Shown piece after piece: positions 45,251 to 56,663 of a stretch of DNA of 64,000 nt. Every line of letters begins with the position of its first letter. Positions within the stretch are counted from its first letter, which is position 1. Position numbers and translations under genes: made by a program. This DNA is from Drosophila persimilis (lineage: Eukaryota; Arthropoda; Insecta; Diptera; Drosophilidae), in the NCBI RefSeq assembly GCF_003286085.1, contig NW_020825362.1, positions 372,001 through 436,000 of the forward strand, given 5' to 3'. The notes under the pieces are model-generated. The model was given only the letters and a program-made list of their open reading frames with translations. It was not told the origin of the DNA and did no database searches.

Positions 45251-45955
45251 TTGATTTCTGTTCGCCTGGTATCCCAGATCTGAAATTCTGGATTTTGGCC
45301 ATTTCATTGTTGTACAACAACAAACATTTCTAGTATAACAATTGGCAACAACAACTTTTGTTGTTTTCTTCGTTATTTGAAGCCCGATCGAGACGTGCGA
45401 CGGCTTCCTGGGTTCCGAATAGCTTCCTTGATTTAGTGCATTCCTTATCAAGGATCAAGGATATTTGGTCTAGACATATAAATCTTGTTTTCTCCCTTAT
45501 TTGTGGCCCGATCGCGACGTGCGACGGCTTCCTGGGTTTGGAATAGATTCCTTTATCTAATGCACTCCTTATCAAGGACCAAGGATCAAGGATATTTGCT
45601 CTAGACATGTATATCTTGTTTTCTTTCTTATTTGTGGTCGGATCGGGGCGTGCCATGGTCCGCCATGATCAGAAAAATATCCTTGATCCTTCGTTAAGGA
45701 CTCCAACAACCCCTACCATACATATTTAGTTTTATGGGCTATTTGTGGGCCGATCTGGGCGTGCGATGGCTTCCTGTGATCGAAAAAATGTCCCTAAGTT
45801 AATGGAGTCCTTATTAAGGATCAAGGACCTTTTCCCCAATCAAAAAAATTCGTTTATTCCGCCATTTGTGTACCGATCTGGGCGTCTCACGCCTTTTTGT
45901 AATGTGAATAGTCTCCCCCGATACAGCATACAGCAAGGATGATTTTTCAATAGTT
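45251..45955 (-). repeat. About 120-bp unit block, right 1, partly diverged
   Basis: Inverted counterpart of the left blocks with at least one additional unit (cores near 45,383 and 45,507, a period of 124). The innermost unit differs from its left partner at many sites and carries a different TTGTTGTACAAC flank, whereas the outer units are nearly identical to theirs. Confidence 0.7.
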
Positions 45956-46068
45956 TTATTCATCAAAACTTAGCTTAGTACAAATAGACAATTTTACCTA
46001 CTATATATCCCTAAACCTAACAACAACGAGATCTGTCTATGGCCAGGTCGAAGGATGACGATGGCTTG

Positions 46069-46418
46069 CTAGGCTCGGATCTTGTAGTTGTGCACTTCTA
46101 TCCTGCTGGGATACGATTCTGTCTGGCTGGGATAGGACTCGGTCTGTCTCCCATACGCCTCGCTAATGCTTGGATAGGTCTCCGTCTGGCGGGGGGTAAT
46201 CGGACACGACTCGGTTTGAGGTAAGGCGTAGGGTACATAAGTCCTCTGTGAAGGAAGATACATATATTTTAAAATATGTCCATAAATATATACTGATTCA
46301 CTTACGCGTTTTGAAGCTGTAACCCATCGCTTGATTAGGCGGCGTATGAATGGGCGTCAGAGCAGGCTTATTATGCCACGACGATAGCCGGACGCCACAG
46401 TGGGTAACATCGATTGCC
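46069..46418 (-). pseudogene. Two-exon gene tail, copy 3
   Basis: Minus-strand exons 46418-46306 and 46245-46069. Nearly identical to copies 1 and 2; one residue changes (SMSEAYG to SISEAYG), the intron has a small substitution (CATAAATATA), and the sequence just downstream of the stop is altered (CCTAAACCTAACAACAACG, 46,010-46,029). Confidence 0.6.
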
Positions 46419-46559
46419 CTGACATCCATTTCATCACGATTTTCGCAAAAATTCTTGATCAATCATCATGCCGAGCGACAGTCTGGACCCTTACGATCCT
46501 GGGAGAGTAGGTCCTCCACCGATCTGGCCCTATTTGTCTGAAATATAGCCTTGCGAAGA

Positions 46560-47480
46560 TTCGAATTTGCGTATCTATAAAATACGGGTCTCTTCTGCAC
46601 GCTATATCTCTGCAATACGGCAGCCGATCGGGGTGCGGCATGTCTTTTCGTGATCAGAAGAGTCCTGCCAATCGATTGCGATCGGAAAAAAGGACATACA
46701 TTTTTTCACGATTTTCGCAAAAAATCATGATGGTTACATCATTAAATTTTCAAAAAATCGGCCTCATTTTCGTAGTCGAGATTTTGATACAGTTCGACAG
46801 TCTAGATCCTCACGATCCTGGGACAGCTGACCGTTCGCCGATCTGGCCATATTTGTGTGAGATATAGCCTTCCAAAAACTACGATTTGCATGTCCTTGAA
46901 ATACTGGTTTCTTCTGTACGCTATATCTCTGCAATACGGCAGCCGATCGGGGTGCGGCATGTCTTTTCGTGATCAGAAGAGTCCTGCCAATCGATTGCGA
47001 TCGGAAAAAAGGACATCCATTTTTTCACGATTTTCGCAAAAAATCATGATGGTTACATCATTAAATTTTCAAAAAATCGGCCTCATTTTCGTAGTCGAGA
47101 TTTTGATGCCGATCGACAGTCAGGACCCTCACGATCCTGGGACAGCTGACCGTTCGCCGATCTGGCCATATTTGTGTGAGATATAGCCTTCCAAAAACTA
47201 CGATTTGCATGTCCTTGAAATACTGGTTTCTTCTGTACGCTATATCTCTGCAATACGGCAGCCGATCGGGGTGCGGCATGTCTTTTCGTGATCAGAAGAG
47301 TCCTGCCAATCGATTGCGATCGGAAAAAAGGACATACATTTTTTCACGATTTTCGCAAAAAATCATGATGGTTACATCATTAAATTTTCAAAAAATCGGC
47401 CTCATTTTCGTAGTCGAGATTTTGATACAGTTCGACAGTCTAGATCCTCACGATCCTGGGACAGCTGACCGTTCGCCGAT
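46560..47480 (-). repeat. 319-bp unit block, right 1
   Basis: Units of 319 bases only (starts near 46,857 and 47,176); the 233-bp form is absent. At 47,480 the unit is fused within CGCCGATCT to a 120-bp unit (CCCTTATTTGTGGCCCGATCG). Confidence 0.75.
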
Positions 47481-47944
47481 CTCCCTTATTTGTGGCCCGA
47501 TCGCGACGTGCGACGGCTTCCTGGGTTTGGAATAGATTCCTTTATCTAATGCATTCCTTATCAAGGACCAAGGATCAAGGATATTTGCTCTAGACATGTA
47601 TATCTTGTTTTCTTTCTTATTTGTGGTCGGATCGGGGCGTGCCATGGTCCGCCATGATCAGAAAAATATCCTTGATCCTTCGTTAAGGACTCCAACAACC
47701 CCTACCATACATATTTAGTTTTATGGGCTATTTGTGGGCCGATCTGGGCGTGCGATGGCTTCCTGTGATCGAAAAAATGTCCCAAAGTTAATGGAGTCCT
47801 TATTAAGGATCAAGGACCTTTTCCCCAATCAAAAAAATTCGTTTATTCCGCCATTTGTGTACCGATCTGGGCGTCTCACGCCTTTTTGTAATGTGAATAG
47901 TCTCCCCCGATACAGAATACAGCAAGGATGATTTTTCAATAGTT
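47481..47944 (-). repeat. About 120-bp unit block, right 2
   Basis: Copy of the outer part of the block at 45,480-45,955, beginning at the fusion with the 319-bp unit. Confidence 0.65.
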
Positions 47945-48064
47945 TTATTCATCAAAACTTAGCTTAGTACAAATAGACAATTTTACCTACTATATATCCG
48001 TATACTATACTACTATATACTACGAGATCTGTCTATGGCCAGGTCGAAGGATGACGATGGCTTG

Positions 48065-48414
48065 CTAGGCTCGGATCTTGTAGTTGTGCACTTCTATCCT
48101 GCTGGGATACGATTCTGTCTGGCTGGGATAGGACTCGGTCTGTCTCCCATACGCCTCGCTCATGCTTGGATAGGTCTCCGTCTGGCGGGGGGTAATCGGA
48201 CACGACTCGGTTTGAGGTAAGGCGTAGGGTACATAAGTCCTCTGTGAAGGAAGATACATATATTTTAAAATATGTCCATAATTATATACTGATTCACTTA
48301 CGCGTTTTGAAGCTGTAACCCATCGCTTGATTAGGCGGCGTATGAATGGGCGTCAGAGCAGGCTTATTATGCCACGACGATAGCCGGACGCCACAGTGGG
48401 TAACATCGATTGCC
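48065..48414 (-). pseudogene. Two-exon gene tail, copy 4
   Basis: Minus-strand exons 48414-48302 and 48241-48065, apparently identical to copies 1 and 2 and 1,996 bases from copy 3. Confidence 0.6.
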
Positions 48415-48554
48415 CTGACATCCATTTCATCACGATTTTCGCAAAAATTCTTGATCAATCATCATGCCGAGCGACAGTCTGGACCCTTACGATCCTGGGA
48501 GAGTAGGTCCTCCACCGATCTGGCCCTATTTGTCTGAAATATAGCCTTGCGAAG

Positions 48555-49158
48555 ATTCGAATTTGCGTATCTATAAAATACGGGTCTCTTCTGCAAGCTA
48601 TATCTCTGCAATACGGCAGCCGATCGGGGTGCGGCATGTCTTTTCGTGATCAGAAGAGTCCTGCCAATCGATTGCGATCGGAAAATAGGACATCCATTTT
48701 TTCACGATTTTCGCCTAAAATCATGATGGTTACATCATTAAATTTTCAAAAAATCAGCCTCATTTTCGTAGTCGATATTTTGATGCCGATCGACAGTCAG
48801 GACCCTCACGATCCTGGGACAGCTGACCGTTCGCCGATCTGGCCATATTTGTGTGAGATATAGCCTTCCAAAAACTACGATTTGCATGTCCTTGAAATAC
48901 TGGTTTCTTCTGTACGCTATATCTCTGCAATACGGCAGCCGATCGGGGTGCGGCATGTCTTTTCGTGATCAGAAGAGTCCTGCCAATCGATTGCGATCGG
49001 AAAATAGGACATCCATTTTTTCACGATTTTCGCCTAAAATCATGATGGTTACATCATTAAATTTTCAAAAAATCAGCCTCATTTTCGTAGGCGAGATTTT
49101 GAAAGAGTTCGACAGTCTAGATCCTCACGATCCTGGGACAGCTGACCGTTCGCCGATC
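48555..49158 (-). repeat. 319-bp unit block, right 2, diverged variant
   Basis: About two 319-bp units that carry shared private changes (GGAAAATAGGACATCC, TTTTCGCCTAAAATC, AAAAAATCAGCC), then the same fusion to a 120-bp unit at 49,158. Confidence 0.7.
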
Positions 49159-49621
49159 TCCCTTATTTGTGGCCCGATCGCGACGTGCGACGGCTTCCTG
49201 GGTTTGGAATAGATTCCTTTATCTAATGCATTCCTTATCAAGGACCAAGGATCAAGGATATTTGCTCTAGACATGTATATCTTGTTTTCTTTCTTATTTG
49301 TGGTCGGATCGGGGCGTGCCATGGTCCGCCATGATCAGAAAAATATCCTTGATCCTTCGTTAAGGACTCCAACAACCCCTACCATACATATTTAGTTTTA
49401 TGGGCTATTTGTGGGCCGATCTGGGCGTGCGATGGCTTCCTGTGATCGAAAAAATGTCCCAAAGTTAATGGAGTCCTTATTAAGGATCAAGGACCTTTTC
49501 CCCAATCAAAAAAATTCGTTTATTCCGCCATTTGTGTACCGATCTGGGCGTCTCACGCCTTTTTGTAATGTGAATAGTCTCCCCCGATACAGAATACAGC
49601 AAGGATGATTTTTCAATAGTT
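49159..49621 (-). repeat. About 120-bp unit block, right 3
   Basis: Near-identical copy of 47,481-47,944. Confidence 0.65.
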
Positions 49622-49741
49622 TTATTCATCAAAACTTAGCTTAGTACAAATAGACAATTTTACCTACTATATATCCGTATACTATACTACTATATACTAC
49701 GAGATCTGTCTATGGCCAGGTCGAAGGATGACGATGGCTTG

Positions 49742-50091
49742 CTAGGCTCGGATCTTGTAGTTGTGCACTTCTATCCTGCTGGGATACGATTCTGTCTGGC
49801 TGGGATAGGACTCGGTCTGTCTCCCATACGCCTCGCTCATGCTTGGATAGGTCTCCGTCTGGCGGGGGGTAATCGGACACGACTCGGTTTGAGGTAAGGC
49901 GTAGGGTACATAAGTCCTCTGTGAAGGAAGATACATATATTTTAAAATATGTCCATAATTATATACTGATTCACTTACGCGTTTTGAAGCTGTAACCCAT
50001 CGCTTGATTAGGCGGCGTATGAATGGGCGTCAGAGCAGGCTTATTATGCCACGACGATAGCCGGACGCCACAGTGGGTAACATCGATTGCC
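49742..50091 (-). pseudogene. Two-exon gene tail, copy 5
   Basis: Minus-strand exons 50091-49979 and 49918-49742, 1,677 bases from copy 4. This is the copy nearest to the 3' end of the intact SEA-domain gene, with about 1.7 kb of 319-bp units and 3' flank between them. Confidence 0.6.
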
Positions 50092-50231
50092 CTGACATCC
50101 ATTTCATCACGATTTTCGCAAAAATTCTTGATCAATCATCATGCCGAGCGACAGTCTGGACCCTTACGATCCTGGGAGAGTAGGTCCTCCACCGATCTGG
50201 CCCTATTTGTCTGAAATATAGCCTTGCGAAG

Positions 50232-51180
50232 ATTCGAATTTGCGTATCTATAAAATACGGGTCTCTTCTGCACGCTATATCTCTGCAATACGGCAGCCGA
50301 TCGGGGTGCGGCATGTCTTTTCGTGATCAGAAGAGTCCTGCCAATCGATTGCGATCGGAAAAAAGGACATACATTTTTTCACGATTTTCGCAAAAAATCA
50401 TGATGGTTACATCATTAAATTTTCAAAAAATCGGCCTCATTTTCGTAGTCGATATTTTGATGCCGATCGACAGTCAGGACCCTCACGATCCTGGGACAGC
50501 TGACCGTTCGCCGATCTGGCCATATTTGTGTGAGATATAGCCTTCCAAAAACTACGATTTGCATGTCCTTGAAATACTGGTTTCTTCTGTACGCTATATC
50601 TCTGCAATACGGCAGCCGATCGGGGTGCGGCATGTCTTTTCGTGATCAGAAGAGTCCTGCCAATCGATTGCGATCGGAAAAAAGGACATCCATTTTTTCA
50701 CGATTTTCGCAAAAAATCATGATGGTTACATCATTAAATTTTCAAAAAATCGGCCTCATTTTCGTAGTCGAGGTTTTGATGCCGATCGACAGTCAGGACC
50801 CTCACGATCCTGGGACAGCTGACCGTTCGCCGATCTGGCCATATTTGTGTGAGATATAGCCTTCCAAAAACTACGATTTGCATGTCCTTGAAATACTGGT
50901 TTCTTCTGTACGCTATATCTCTGCAATACGGCAGCCGATCGGGGTGCGGCATGTCTTTTCGTGATCAGAAGAGTCCTGCCAATCGATTGCGATCGGAAAA
51001 AAAGGACATCCATTTTTTCACGATTTTCGCAAAAAATCATGATGGTTACATCATTAAATTTTCAAAAAATCGGCCTCATTTTCGTAGTCGAGGTTTTGAT
51101 GCCGATCGACAGTCAGGACCCTCACGATCCTGGGATAGCTGACCGTTCGCCGATCTGGCCATATTTGTCTGAGATAATGC
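50232..51180 (-). repeat. 319-bp unit block, right 3
   Basis: Three 319-bp units (starts near 50,313, 50,632 and 50,951 for the ACTCTTCTGATC segment), ending against the 3' flank of the SEA-domain gene. The left partner of this position has mixed 319/233 units. Confidence 0.75.
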
Positions 51181-51804
51181 TATATATTCCGAAGACTTAC
51201 GATTTTGTCTGTCCGTAAACGCGCAAATTTCGAAATTTAAGTCTACATTCATTGCAATAATTTGTACAAGATCGTAGTACATTAGCCTAATGGAAATCGA
51301 AAAGAAACATCAAATAATAAATTATTCACATTTAATAAATAGTGCAAACTTATGCTACCGACTTATACACATCCAAATCTAACATTAACATAAGAATCGC
51401 ATTGAAATGAACTGAATTCCAAAAAAAATGATGTATTTAAATCATAGCTTCGTATACAAAGTAAATTATATTGATTTCGCACTTAAACAAGGAATTTAAT
51501 ATAATAAATCTTAAATACTGAGGATTGGCAACACACAGATATCGCCAAAGTATGTATAACAAGAATTGTCATTCCAAAATTGTTCTATCCTCGAGCGAAC
51601 AATTTTCGAACAAGATTTTGTTATTTGCACGTTCCGATTAACGATCTAACTAACGTTATATTCCCTACTTAGAGCTACTACAAATCGTTTCCAAAGACCT
51701 ACATCCTGCAAACTAATCTGAAGCCTACACTTGTCGTAGAACTTCCTTCTTGTAATCTCATCTTGACGTTATTTGGCCGACTCTGTCCTTGCTCGATGAT
51801 CATT
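51181..51804 (-). other. 3' UTR and flank of the intact SEA-domain gene
   Basis: Mirror of 37,799-38,419, AT-rich, no supported coding frame. ATTAAA variants are the only poly(A)-like signals in view. Confidence 0.45.
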
Positions 51805-54800
51805 TCATTTCTTGACTGTGACCTTGATGCCGCCCTTAACGACCGCCTCGGCAGGGGGCTGGCCGAACCTACGGCTCTGGTTTAGGTTGATCTTGCGCCG
51901 TATGTTTGCTGCACCGCCACCACTGCCCTTTCCCTGGCTGGAAACGGCGGAAGGTCCGCTCTGACTGCTGCGCTGCGCTTCAAAGTCTTCGGTGGGGGGC
52001 TTGTAGGTGCGAATGCCCGAATTGGAGCGCACGGGGAGCAGGGTGACCAAGCGATGCACGCTCGCCTCCGTGGTGGATGTGGGCTCGACGAACTGTGAGA
52101 TCTTCAGAAGCTCCTCGTACTTCAGCGGATCCACCACTTCCACCTCCGCCTCGCCGACCACTGGAATGGCTGCGCCCAGCATCTCTGAGGACCCATCGTC
52201 CATAAAACTGGACATTGGCTTAATGAATGGCTCCCGCTCCCGCTCCCGCTGGTCTATATAGCTCTTCACGCTCGATTCTTGGACTGGCAGTTCCGTGGTC
52301 GTTGAAATCAGGACTGGCCTCACTCTTGACTCCTCCTTGGGTGGATGCTTGAGTTTGTTCTGGGAAAACGGGGGAAATTTGTTGGGTACACTCGGGGTGA
52401 TGCCCAGCTTGGAGGCCAGCGTGTCAAAGATCAGCGAAATGTCCTGTATGTTGCTGGCATTGTTGATGCGCGTCTTGATGTCGTTCAGCGTCAGGTTCTC
52501 CGACTTGTCAATGTCCTCCGATACCCAGGCCTGCAGCGTCTTGTTGAAGATCTTTCGCATATTCGCATTGTGTCCGTAGTTCTGCGCGGACGAGCTGTTG
52601 ACGAACTCCCACTTGGAGTGCGAGGGGAAAAGGTTGGAATCGTCCATCATCGTGGGTCGCTCGCTGGTCGTTCGGATGCGGTTTCTGTTCGAAATGCTGC
52701 TGGCGGTTCTTGGCTCCTCCGTGGTTGTGCTGAATGTGGTCGTAGTGGCGCTTGTTGTGCTTGCCAGGGTGTCGTTTGACAGAATCAGGGACGGGGTATT
52801 GCGCTGCAGGATGTGCTCCTTTAGATTCATAAAGTTCGGCTTGGACGGATTGCCAGTGTGCGGCTTCGGCGTCTCGGTTTCATCGGGCTCTATCCGTGAC
52901 TCTAAAACATCGATCGCAGGGTCCTGCTCCTGCTCCTGCTCCGTTTCAGGCTCTGGCTTCGGGGTGGTGCTCTTGGTGGTAGCATTGCCATTTCCCTCCT
53001 TTGGTAGATTCAGCAGCTCCATGAAAAACTCCCCAATGGTGTCGGCCAGCACTGAATTGTCCGTCGGCTTCAGGGACGGCAGAGCTGGCGCGCTCGTGGG
53101 TCTGGGTGAGCTGCTAACCACGAACCTCACTGGAGGAGGAGGGCTGGTGGTGTGGTTGATCTTGTGGGTGGTGACCTCAACGGGGCCCTGCCTTGTGGAG
53201 GTTTCCAGCTTCTCCTGCTTCTCCGGCTTTTCTTGCTTCTTGGCTATGACACCGCCGCCCAAGTGCTCGAACCTCTCGTTGCTGGCATCGATGTTGAAAG
53301 GCAGCTTGTCCCCAGTTCCCAGCGTCGGATCGATCGGCTTGAATGGTGGTATAATGACATCGTCGATCAGGGGCACCGGCAGGGGATGCGGCTCGACCAG
53401 AGCTCCGCCTAGGCGCTCTATGTTCTCAGTGCCTGGCATGAAGATCGGACTGCCAAAGTTGTGGTAGAAGAGCATATCCTGCTCCGGCTGCTCCTGCCCT
53501 GCACCTGGCATCTCATGCTTCGTCTCGGTCATGCGTACTCCCTGGTTGAGGAATCCCGCAATGGACATGGGCCCATAGGGATCGTCGATGGTCACTGGCG
53601 CCACAGCGGCTGTCGGTGGCGTGGGATTGTCTCCTATAAACGGCAGCTCCAGCTCATCGATCCGCCTCTGGGGTATATGATTGACAGTGGGCGTGGTTCC
53701 ACCTGCCATGGGCAGGGTTTTGGTCGGAAAAGCGGGCGGCGGTCCAGGCATTAGCTCCGGCACCTCACGGTGCATCGGACGCCAGGGCTGGGTGTCCAGA
53801 ATGGGATACGTGGTGAAGAGATTCGCATCCAGCTTGGGCAGGTTCACGCTCCCATGCGTGGGTGTGGGTGCAGTCACGGTCACAGCGGGATAGGTGAATG
53901 TCGTGGTGCTGGCCAGAGTGGTGCTGGGTGCTGGGGCCTTGGTGGTGGTACTTGCAGCAGCGGTTGTTGTCGTTGTTGGCTTGGGTGTCGTGGTTGTTGT
54001 ACTTGTTGTCGTTGTGCTGGTGCTAGTGGTAGTGCTGGTGCTGGTGCTGGTACTAGTGCTAGTGGTTCTCTTTGTGCTTGTTGTTGCTGGCCTCCTAGTC
54101 GTCTTGGTGGTGGCTCTGGTGGTGGTGGCAGGGGGCAGGGAAGGCTGCTGCTGCTGGGGCACAATCGTCGTGAGCTTCTCAATGCCTGGCTTCTTGGGCT
54201 TTACCCGCAGGGAGTAGGGCGTCACCGCTATCGATTTAGGAGGCAGACTGCTGCTGCTCTGGTAGGCCCGGGTAGGGGGGATCTTCTTGCGGGCAATGTC
54301 CGCATCCGTTTTGGTTATCTCGAAGGATCCCTCGAAGGAGCCCTGAATGACGGGCGCATTCTCAACATCGATTTCCGGCTCCTCGTCGGCGGAGTGGTTG
54401 CGAACGAGCGGGTTCCGGGGCTTGGGAGTGGTGTTGCTGTTGCCCGGTGGCTTTGGGTGCACCGCCGGGGCAGGCGTTCCCTTCTTCATGAGCCGTTTCT
54501 CCAGCTGGGTCTGACTAGTGGGCACCGTTTGCTGCAAAGCGAACAAGAGGGTTAGTGGAGATCAGGGGAAGATGGTGGGCTATCGCCTGCTTACAGCCTC
54601 CTTTAAGATTGCCGCTGATCGCACTACTTGCTCGTCCATGATCCGCTTGATCTCCACAGACTCCGTGTCCAGACGGAGCGAGCGATAGAGTGACTTGGTG
54701 GCCGCTGTCTCCAGGAACAGAGACTCCTTGATATACTCCTCCACGCTCAGTATATTCCTGCAGAGATCGAAGAGGGGTCAAACCCACAAAGCAGAGGATT

Positions 54801-56663
54801 GGGAGATGGGGTACATACTGCGGAAGTTTGCGAACGTCGAGGAACAGCCGGAAAGAGACCTTGATCAGAGGACCATCGCCGAATCCCCAGACATCGGTGC
54901 GCAGCGGCTGCAGGCCATTGTCCGTGAGGGACCGCTCCACAAAGCGCTTGTAAAAGTCGATCTTCTGCTTGTAGGTCGTGGTGTGGTTGTACTTGAGGCC
55001 CGTCGAGTACAGATCCCCCTTGGCAATGCGGAAGGAACCCTCAAAGCCCATGATTGCTGTGGAATGAGAAAAAGGATTAATAAGAAACATCCCACTACCA
55101 CTGCGGAGAATGTGGGTGTGCACACTTACGATCTTCCAGGGTGGCCTTGATGGAGCTGAAGTAGAAAGCAAGACCCGCAATGGAGATCACCGCCAGGAGG
55201 ACTATAAAAGCGGCCGTGGTCAGGATAATGGAGAAGGAGCGATTCTTTGGATACTGCGTCTGCGTCTTGGCCGAGAACGTGGACGGGGCAATGTTCCGGC
55301 CATCGCGCCAAATGCCCCACGTATTGTACCCGTACTGGCTGTTGATGCTATGATCGTTCGTGTACGAGGGCTGCTTGTTCATATGGTAGTAGGCCCCCAG
55401 CTGGGATCTGCGCCCCAGAGTGTTCTGGTACGTGTAGTCCGTGCTCTGCGGAGATTGGAGATCGGAGTGGAAGGTGTAAGTGTGTTTCTAAAGCATGCCA
55501 GCCACCGTCACCGCCACCGCCACTGCCACCCAGACGGCCCATTGCCAATTGATCCCGATAGCTACTAATTAGATAATTATCCGGAGACGAGAGACAACTT
55601 TCTCGGCCCTTTGGCGACTTTCTTTCTTGGGTCACAGAGCCACACAGCAGCCAATCTGCTGTGCTGCTAGTCTGAGATCTCATTCTCGGAAGTGAATCCG
55701 CGCATTCTAAGCACTTCTAACGGGCCCACTTGGCCCTCATTTTCAGCAATCGGTCGAACCGCAAACCTCTCACCGACACGACACTTGTCATGATTTGTTA
55801 AGGTCCGTTGCTACGATCGGGTGCATTTAATTAGCCTGGCCTGGGAACACAAGTCATTGCACTGGGAGCACTGGGAGCGATGGGATGGGAGTCCGATGGG
55901 AGTGCGACACCCATCCGCATAGTTCCAGGCACCTCTCGGGGAGAGTCTGATTGTTTCTTGATTACCATTTAACATTCATTAGCTGCAGGGCACTTCCTGA
56001 GTTGCCTTCTACCCTTCCCCCAGAACGCACCGCGTTCTCTTTTGGCCAACTTCTCGTCTTGGCTCTTTTCATTGCGTTTTCTTCTCTCTCTCTCTCTCTC
56101 TCTTTGTCTCTGTGCCTCCTCTTTCGTGGCTGCTTCTGGCAGAGAAAGTCATTCACCTTTTAGAACGTTGTTCTTCTCGTGCTTGGCTCGCTGGTTACCT
56201 ATGCTACGAGTATGCCAGGCTAGTCGCTAGTCGCTAGTCGCTAGTCTGGCAGCTGATGATGGGGAATGGGAAACGAGAGAACGGAGAATGGGGATCGGAG
56301 GAATGAGGAATGCAAACAGCCCGAGCCAACTCCAGATCCCAAACAAACAATAAATATGCATGCTGCGTTCTTTGTTGAGTGGATCCGAAAGAAAACCCTC
56401 AGTTGATGTAACATTTCTATTTACAAAAGAGATTCTGATCGCGATAAATGGACAGGCCTTCTCTATTCAGGCGAGACCCAAATTCCCCCGCGGTATGTTA
56501 ATTATATTCCCAAGAGTTGGGTTCTACTATAACAGTAATCCCCCCTTTGTGTGGCCAGTGATAAACGACTCACCATTTGCCGACATGTCGTCTGCGCTCT
56601 GTATATATCACTCACACCCGATAGACTCTGGAAGTATTTCTTTGTCCCATAGACCGTGTCCAT
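51805..56663 (-). CDS. Single-pass membrane protein with SEA-like domain and Thr-rich mucin-like region (intact copy)
   Basis: Five exons on the minus strand fit with perfect phase: 56663-56574, 55445-55130, 55056-54819, 54757-54595 and 54531-51805, giving 1,177 residues. An N-terminal cytoplasmic part of about 100 residues, rich in Tyr, Gln and Asn, is followed by one membrane helix (residues about 102-127, FSIILTTAAFIVLLAV...). Next comes a SEA-like domain (GFEGSFRIAKG...FYKRFVERSL...GPLIKVSFRLFLD), then a Pro/Ser/Thr-rich stalk with a long run of TST/TTT triplets and a second GSFEGSFEITK motif. This is the order of a type II membrane protein with a SEA domain outside the cell, as in some serine proteases, but no protease domain follows. 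The C-terminus ends KGGIKVTVKK. The first exon could instead end at a phase-compatible donor (GGGT|GTGAGT on the minus strand, about 56,616), removing 14 residues. I do not recognise the gene name; an epithelial or apical-matrix role is a guess. Confidence 0.85.

Larger units (their letters stand above)
38420..51180. repeat. Central complex satellite array of the palindrome
   Basis: About 12.8 kb made of three intermingled parts: tandem units of 233 and 319 bp, a family of about 120-bp units, and five copies of a two-exon gene tail. Units on the left half run in + orientation, on the right half in - orientation, so the array is itself inverted about 45.2 kb. Open frames of 60-120 codons recur because the units recur; since 233 and 319 are not multiples of three the frame changes at every unit, so they are not coding. 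Confidence 0.9.

Noticed and set aside
38420..51180. CRISPR-like repeat array
   Set aside because: Units are hundreds of bases long with no short repeat/unique spacer pattern, and the genome is eukaryotic.
53770..54555. 261-codon plus-strand frame opposite the SEA-domain gene
   Set aside because: Gly/Cys-rich translation of the antisense of Thr/Pro codons; typical shadow frame.
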